Of a stretch of DNA of 10,774 nucleotides, positions 6,939 through 10,774 are shown piece after piece. The notes under the pieces are model-generated. The model was not told the origin of the DNA. It did not search any database and saw only the letters and a program-made list of their open reading frames with translations. How positions within the stretch are numbered: the first letter of the stretch is position 1; each line of letters starts with the position of its first letter. The translations under genes were made by a program, and so were the position numbers. Where the stretch lies: NCBI GenBank assembly GCA_030624805.1, contig JAUXJL010000044.1:1-10774 (forward strand), written 5' to 3'. The stretch is from Acidimicrobiia bacterium. Lineage in GTDB: Bacteria > Actinomycetota > Acidimicrobiia > Spongiisociales > SHLN01.

Positions 6939-8761
6939 GAGAGCAGTCCCAGACCGATGGCCGACTGGATGGCCCCGGACGCAGTGTGGCCGAGCCCACA
7001 AATCGAAGCGTCCCGCATCGCCAATGCAATGTCGTCGATCAACTCCAGCTCAGTGCCGGTCGCGGCTTCATTGGTGAGGCGAGCCAGTGCCTCTTCTTGT
7101 CTCGTGGTCCCAACCCGGCACGGCACACATTGGCCGCACGACTCGTCTCGGAAAAAGGCTGCGATCCGGCGGGTGATATCACCGAAGTCGGTTTCGGTAT
7201 TGAACGGCATAACAACACCTGATCCAATACTGAGGCCTGCCTCACGGGCCCCTTCGAAGGTCAACGGGATATCGATCCGGTCCGGTCCAACGAAGGAGCC
7301 GGCAGCCCCGCCAACCAGGACGGCTGCGAGCTCACCCGTAACTCCCCCGGCTGCTTCCATGACGTCCTCGAGTGTTGCCCCGAACGGGAACTCGTACACG
7401 CCGGGAGTAGCCACGTCGCCCGACAGGCAGAACAGCTTCGGCCCGGTGGACGACTCGGTACCCGTGGCGGCGAAGGCCTCTCCGCCCTCCAAGACGATGT
7501 CGAGAACGTTGAACAGCGTCTCGACATTGTTGACCAGTGTCGGCTTGCCGAACAGGCCCGACTGAGTTGGGAACGGCGGCTTCTGACGGGGCTCGCCCCG
7601 GTAGCCCTCAATGGAGTTGAACAGGGCGGTCTCCTCGCCGCAGATGTAGGCGCCGGCCCCGCGGCGAATCTCGATGTCGAAGCGGAAGCCGCCACTCATG
7701 TCTATCTCGCCGAGCAGTCCGGCAGCCCTGGCCTGGTCGATGGCGATTCCGATGGTCTCTTCGGCGTACGGGTACTCACCACGAATGTAGAGGTACCCCT
7801 GCTCGGCGCCGACTGCCAGCCCGGCGATAGTCATGGCCTCGACCAGCGCGAACGGGTCGTTTTCCATCAGGACTCGATCCTTGAAAGTGCCCGGCTCGGA
7901 TTCGTCGGCGTTGCAGATGACGTACCGCGCGCCGGGAGGCGATTCGGCAACGGAGCGCCATTTGACACCGGCTGGGAACGCCGCCCCACCCCGGCCCAGC
8001 AGCCGGGAAGCCTCCACTTCGGCGATCACATGCTCGGGGCCGCGCTCGGCGGCCCAACCGAGGGCCGCATACCCACCGTGCTCCCGATAACTGTCGAGGC
8101 TGCCGGGCGATACTGTGCCGACCCGGCGGAGCAGCCTCAGGCCCTCGACTCCTGAGTCCACCTGCGGGGCCGAATCCGGTTGAGACAGGGTTGTTGTTTC
8201 ACGCCTGAGCCAGGCGAGCAGCGACTCAGAATCAACGGGAGACCATGATTCGCGAGCCGGAATGTCGCCGGCGATGCGAAAGTACGCAGCCGGTGCATGC
8301 TCACATCGCCCGAGGCATGGGCTCCGCTCCCACGTCGCTTCGACTCCTTCGCCCGCCGGCCCCAGTTCAGCCTCGAGATCGGCGACCAGTTCCTCAGCTC
8401 CGCGCCCACGACACGCGATGTCATCACATACGTAGGCCATCGCCCGAGCCTGCGCTTCAGTGCTGAGCAAGTGGTAGAAGGTGGCTACCCCATAGGCATC
8501 GGCGGGCGGCACGGTGAGACGTTGACAGATGTAGTTGAGACCGCCCTTGCTGATCCACCCCACGGCATCCTGAAGTGTGTGCAGCGCCGGGAGCAAAAGA
8601 TGGCGCCGGTTGCGGGCCTCCGAGCCTCCGTGGGCGATCCGGTCGTCGAGGCTGGTTCGCGCAACGGCTCCCTCCCATGAGGAACCGGGCGAGCCGAGCA
8701 GGCCGTCCACCGCCGCCCGCTCTGGGTCGGTGGGCGCATCGGGCAACAGCCTCAGGTCCAC
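6935..8761 (-). CDS. NAD-linked formate dehydrogenase diaphorase subunit (NuoE-NuoF fusion)
   Basis: A 608-residue protein that should pass electrons between NAD(H), FMN and the Fe-S chain. The N-terminal part (about 30-190) is a NuoE/FdsG-like thioredoxin-fold [2Fe-2S] domain with Cys112, Cys117, Cys149 and Cys153. The C-terminal part (about 200-608) is NuoF/FdsB/HoxF-like. It has the FMN/NAD motifs GRGGAAFPAGVKW (256-268) and NADESEPGTFKDR (284-296), and a [4Fe-4S] site in ESCGQCVPCR (Cys542, 545, 548) with Cys588. The two are separate genes in complex I and in FdsG/FdsB, but fused here. Start: GTG at 8761-8759 immediately after the catalytic gene's TAA (8764-8762), with GGAGAAGG just upstream. 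The 3' end overlaps the next gene by 4 nt. Arrangement and content mark it as the second gene of the formate dehydrogenase operon. Confidence 0.9.
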   Translation of the reverse strand: MDLRLLPDAPTDPERAAVDGLLGSPGSSWEGAVARTSLDDRIAHGGSEARNRRHLLLPALHTLQDAVGWISKGGLNYICQRLTVPPADAYGVATFYHLLSTEAQARAMAYVCDDIACRGRGAEELVADLEAELGPAGEGVEATWERSPCLGRCEHAPAAYFRIAGDIPARESWSPVDSESLLAWLRRETTTLSQPDSAPQVDSGVEGLRLLRRVGTVSPGSLDSYREHGGYAALGWAAERGPEHVIAEVEASRLLGRGGAAFPAGVKWRSVAESPPGARYVICNADESEPGTFKDRVLMENDPFALVEAMTIAGLAVGAEQGYLYIRGEYPYAEETIGIAIDQARAAGLLGEIDMSGGFRFDIEIRRGAGAYICGEETALFNSIEGYRGEPRQKPPFPTQSGLFGKPTLVNNVETLFNVLDIVLEGGEAFAATGTESSTGPKLFCLSGDVATPGVYEFPFGATLEDVMEAAGGVTGELAAVLVGGAAGSFVGPDRIDIPLTFEGAREAGLSIGSGVVMPFNTETDFGDITRRIAAFFRDESCGQCVPCRVGTTRQEEALARLTNEAATGTELELIDDIALAMRDASICGLGHTASGAIQSAIGLGLLS

Positions 8762-10657
8762 TTAGACCTTCTCCACGCGGATGGCGGTCGCCTTGAACTC
8801 GGCAGTGCCCGATTTGGGATCCCACGCGTCGATGGTGAGCGTGTTGACATCGACGTCGTCGGGGAAGTGGAACGTCATGAATGCCAGACCGGGCCGCAAT
8901 CCGCCCACAACACGTGCCGGGGCTTCGACCGATCCGCGCCGTGATATGACACGTACCCGTTCGCCATCGCCGATCCCCAGGCGGGCGGCGTCTTCCGGGT
9001 CGAGGTCGAGCGACTCGCCGAGGCGGCGCGGCGAGGAATAGCCGGCCGATTGCACGCCGGTGTTGTATGAGTCGAGGCGACGTCCGGTGGTGAGACGGAT
9101 CGGGTACTCGTCGCTCAGCTCATCGGCGGGTGCCACCCATTCGACCGGGCTGAACGGTGCGAGGCGCCCCCGGTCGCCGGGATCCTTGGCCCACAAGCGT
9201 CCATGTAGGAAGGGGCTGCCAGGGTCCTGTTCATCGAGGCAAGGCCATTGCAGTCCTCGCTGTTCTTCCAACCGGCGATAAGACATGCCGGCGTGCATCG
9301 GAGACAGGCTTCGCAATTCGTCCCACAGTTGCTCGGCGGTTGGATATCCCCAATCGTGTCCGAGGTGACCAGCCAAATCGGCCAGGATGGCCAGGTCGTC
9401 GCGGGCGTCGCCGGGCGGTTCGAGAGCCTTGCGCACCCGCTGCACACGGCGCTCACTGTTAGTCACCGTTCCCTCAGTCTCCGCCCAGGCGGCAGCCGCC
9501 GGCAACACAACGTCGGCCATCCCGGCGGTCCTGGTGAGGAAAATGTCCTGGACGACGAGCATGTCGAGGTCGCCGAGTAGACGACGTGCCCGGCTCACAT
9601 CGGCTTCTGCCTGGGCCGGGTTCTCGCCGATCACGTACAAGGCTCGAATATCGCCCCGCTCCATGGCCTCGAACATGAGCGAGAGATGCCAGCCATTCGT
9701 CGCAGGGACCTCGGTGCCCCATTTGGCCTCGAACTTGCCACGCAGCTCGTCGTCCTCGACGTTTTGGAAGCCGGGCAGCTTGTTGGGAAGGGCGCCCATG
9801 TCACCGCCGCCCTGGACGTTGTTTTGACCCCGGATCGGCACCAATCCAGAGCCCCACCGGCCAACGTGACCGGTAAGCAACGCCAAGTTGATGAGGGCGA
9901 GGACATTGTCGGTGGCGGTGTGGTGCTCGGTAATACCGAGCGTCCAGCACAGTTGAGCGGTCTGTGCGGTTGCATACTCGAAGGCAAGTTGACGAATTGC
10001 ATCGGCCGGGATCCCGGCCACCTGCTCCGCATATTCCGGCGTGTACCGCTCGACCGACTCAGCGTATTCGTCGAAGTCGGTGGTGGATCCTTCGATGAAG
10101 GCCTGATTGTGGAGGCCTTGGGCGATGATCTCGTGGCCGACGGCGTTGGCGAGGGCGATGTCGGATCCGACGTCGATGCCGAGCCAGACATCGGCCCAGG
10201 CGGCCGATGCCGTCCGGCGGGGGTCGACCGCATACATGCGGGCCCCGCCATGGATTCCCTTGAGGAGATGATGAAAGAAGATGGGATGGGCCTCGCGGGC
10301 GTTCGATCCCCACAGGATGATGAGGTCGGTCTCCTCAATTTCGCGATATGAGCTGGTTCCGCCGCCGGCTCCGAAGACTGCCGCCAGACCGGCGACGCTA
10401 GGAGCGTGTCAAGTTCGGTTGCAGCTATCGATATTGTTCGTGCCGAGAACGACCCTGGCGAATTTCTGGGCCAAGAAGTTCATCTCGTTGGTCGCTTTGG
10501 AGCACGAAAACATTCCGAAGGCAGAGCCGGGATGATCGGCCATCACCGACCGGAACCCGGCGGCCGTCCGATCGAGAGCTACCTCCCAGGAGGCGGGCCG
10601 CAACTCGCCACCTTCGCGCACAAGCGGTGTCGTGAGACGGGCATAACGCTTCCCCAT
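8762..10657 (-). CDS. fdhF: Selenocysteine-containing formate dehydrogenase catalytic subunit (in-frame TGA = Sec83)
   Basis: A 631-residue molybdopterin oxidoreductase oxidising formate to CO2 (or the reverse) at a bis-MGD Mo/W centre. The frame runs unbroken from ATG 10657 to TAA 8762 except for TGA at 10411-10409. Homology continues on both sides: SCNRT, then TGA, then HAPSVAGL, the formate dehydrogenase active site where the family has Sec or Cys next to the conserved His (here His84). Arg276 in IRGQNNVQGGGDMGALP corresponds to the second active-site Arg. The C-terminal domain (about 520-631) is the molybdopterin dinucleotide-binding domain. The start is certain: AAGGAGGTGAT immediately precedes the ATG. 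Unlike normal alpha chains it begins at YARLTTPLVRE, without the Fe4S4 domain, which is on the third gene of the operon. Ordinary annotation would miss residues 1-140 or call two fragments. Confidence 0.92.
10368..10411 (-). promoter_or_regulatory. Bacterial SECIS element
   Basis: Directly after the TGA, the mRNA can fold into an apical hairpin GTCGCC-GGTCT-GGCGGC (10396-10380: six pairs including one G-U, loop GGTCT). It sits on an outer stem GCTCC (10405-10401) with GGAGC (10372-10368). The hairpin begins 12 nt after the TGA, and the GGUCU loop is the SelB-recognised loop of Escherichia coli fdhF, known from the literature. The element also encodes HAPSVAGLAAVFGA, so it is under double constraint. 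Confidence 0.85.
10409..10411 (-). other. Selenocysteine codon (UGA)
   Basis: TGA at codon 83 of the catalytic subunit, at the position of the metal-coordinating Sec/Cys. The frame, the R-T-U-H-A-P-S context and the downstream hairpin together argue for recoding rather than a stop, sequencing error or pseudogene. Confidence 0.92.
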
Positions 10658-10668
10658 ATCACCTCCTT
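10658..10668 (-). promoter_or_regulatory. Strong ribosome binding site of the formate dehydrogenase operon
   Basis: The minus strand reads AAGGAGGTGAT immediately before the ATG at 10657, an almost complete match to the 16S rRNA tail. It fixes the start and therefore shows that the catalytic subunit truly begins without the Fe4S4 domain. GCCTCC at 10685-10680 is complementary to GGAGGT (10666-10661) and could hide the site in a hairpin with a 13-nt loop. Confidence 0.8.
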
Positions 10669-10717
10669 TCCCGTGTTGGGGAGGCTACTCCCGCTGCGAA
10701 CGAGGTCTCGCCCGAAG

Positions 10718-10752
10718 CGCAGTACGCAATACGCAGCACGCAGCACGCAGCA
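10718..10752 (+). repeat. Heptanucleotide tandem repeat (CGCAGCA x5)
   Basis: Five consecutive 7-bp units: CGCAGTA, CGCAATA, then three identical CGCAGCA. It lies about 60 bp upstream of the formate dehydrogenase start codon, in the only non-coding DNA visible there (10658-10774). Such short intergenic heptads may be slippage-prone or protein-binding; the function is unknown. Confidence 0.85.
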
Positions 10753-10774
10753 CGCCAGAGGGTGAACTATCCCG

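Noticed and set aside
6561..7565. Plus-strand ORF of 334 codons inside the formate dehydrogenase operon
   Set aside because: It is opposite two genes with complete Fe-S and FMN motifs; long antisense ORFs are common in GC-rich DNA.
9686..10351. Plus-strand ORF of 221 codons over the catalytic subunit
   Set aside because: Shadow of the selenoprotein gene; no recognisable motif or ribosome binding site.
10238..10411. Catalytic gene disrupted by a nonsense mutation or frameshift (pseudogene)
   Set aside because: Both sides are in the same frame, homology is uninterrupted, the TGA is exactly at the Sec site and a SECIS hairpin follows.
10718..10752. Heptad repeat as a CRISPR array
   Set aside because: Units are 7 bp and contiguous with no spacers.

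Overview
The window looks like high-GC actinobacterial DNA, probably from the class Acidimicrobiia or a close relative. This is an inference from three things: strong G/C preference at third codon positions, a lipoprotein with a Thr-rich linker after its lipobox, and frequent GTG starts with short gene overlaps. No rRNA, tRNA, insertion sequence or CRISPR array was seen.

Layout. (a) 1-1247, minus strand: a TetR-family regulator (636-1247) followed by an ABC exporter whose 3' part lies outside the window (start 465). Between them is a leader holding a 9-codon reading frame with a strong ribosome binding site. Its stop codon runs directly into an inverted repeat, an attenuator-like arrangement. 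(b) 1335-4155, plus strand, divergent from the TetR gene: a heme-type ABC importer (lipoprotein HmuT, permease HmuU, ATPase HmuV) with TGATG overlaps at both junctions. (c) 4236-5822, plus strand: a protein of the alkaline phosphatase/phosphodiesterase superfamily with changed metal-ligand positions. (d) 5910-6113, plus strand: a small Cys/His-containing protein of unknown function, abutting the next operon tail to tail. (e) 6114-10657, minus strand: an operon for an NAD-linked, molybdenum/tungsten-dependent formate dehydrogenase.

The formate dehydrogenase operon is the main discovery. The catalytic gene (10657 to 8762) is interrupted in frame by a TGA at 10411-10409. The TGA sits exactly at the catalytic Cys/Sec position of the family (R-T-U-H-A-P-S), and a bacterial SECIS hairpin with a GGTCT apical loop follows it. 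It should be read as one 631-residue selenoprotein, not as two ORFs. The usual FdhA/FdsA alpha chain is also split between the Fe4S4 domain and the rest of the catalytic subunit, and the two pieces are in reversed order. The C-terminal catalytic part comes first, then a fused NuoE-NuoF diaphorase, then the N-terminal iron-sulfur part, which ends with the Fe4S4 domain. That N-terminal part lacks the His-Cys [4Fe-4S] site usual in NuoG/FdsA proteins.

How the genes could work together (inference): the three fdh products form a cytosolic complex that carries electrons from formate at the Mo/W-Sec site, through Fe-S clusters, to FMN and NAD+. HmuTUV brings in heme. The TetR protein probably controls the exporter and itself, and possibly the divergent heme importer.
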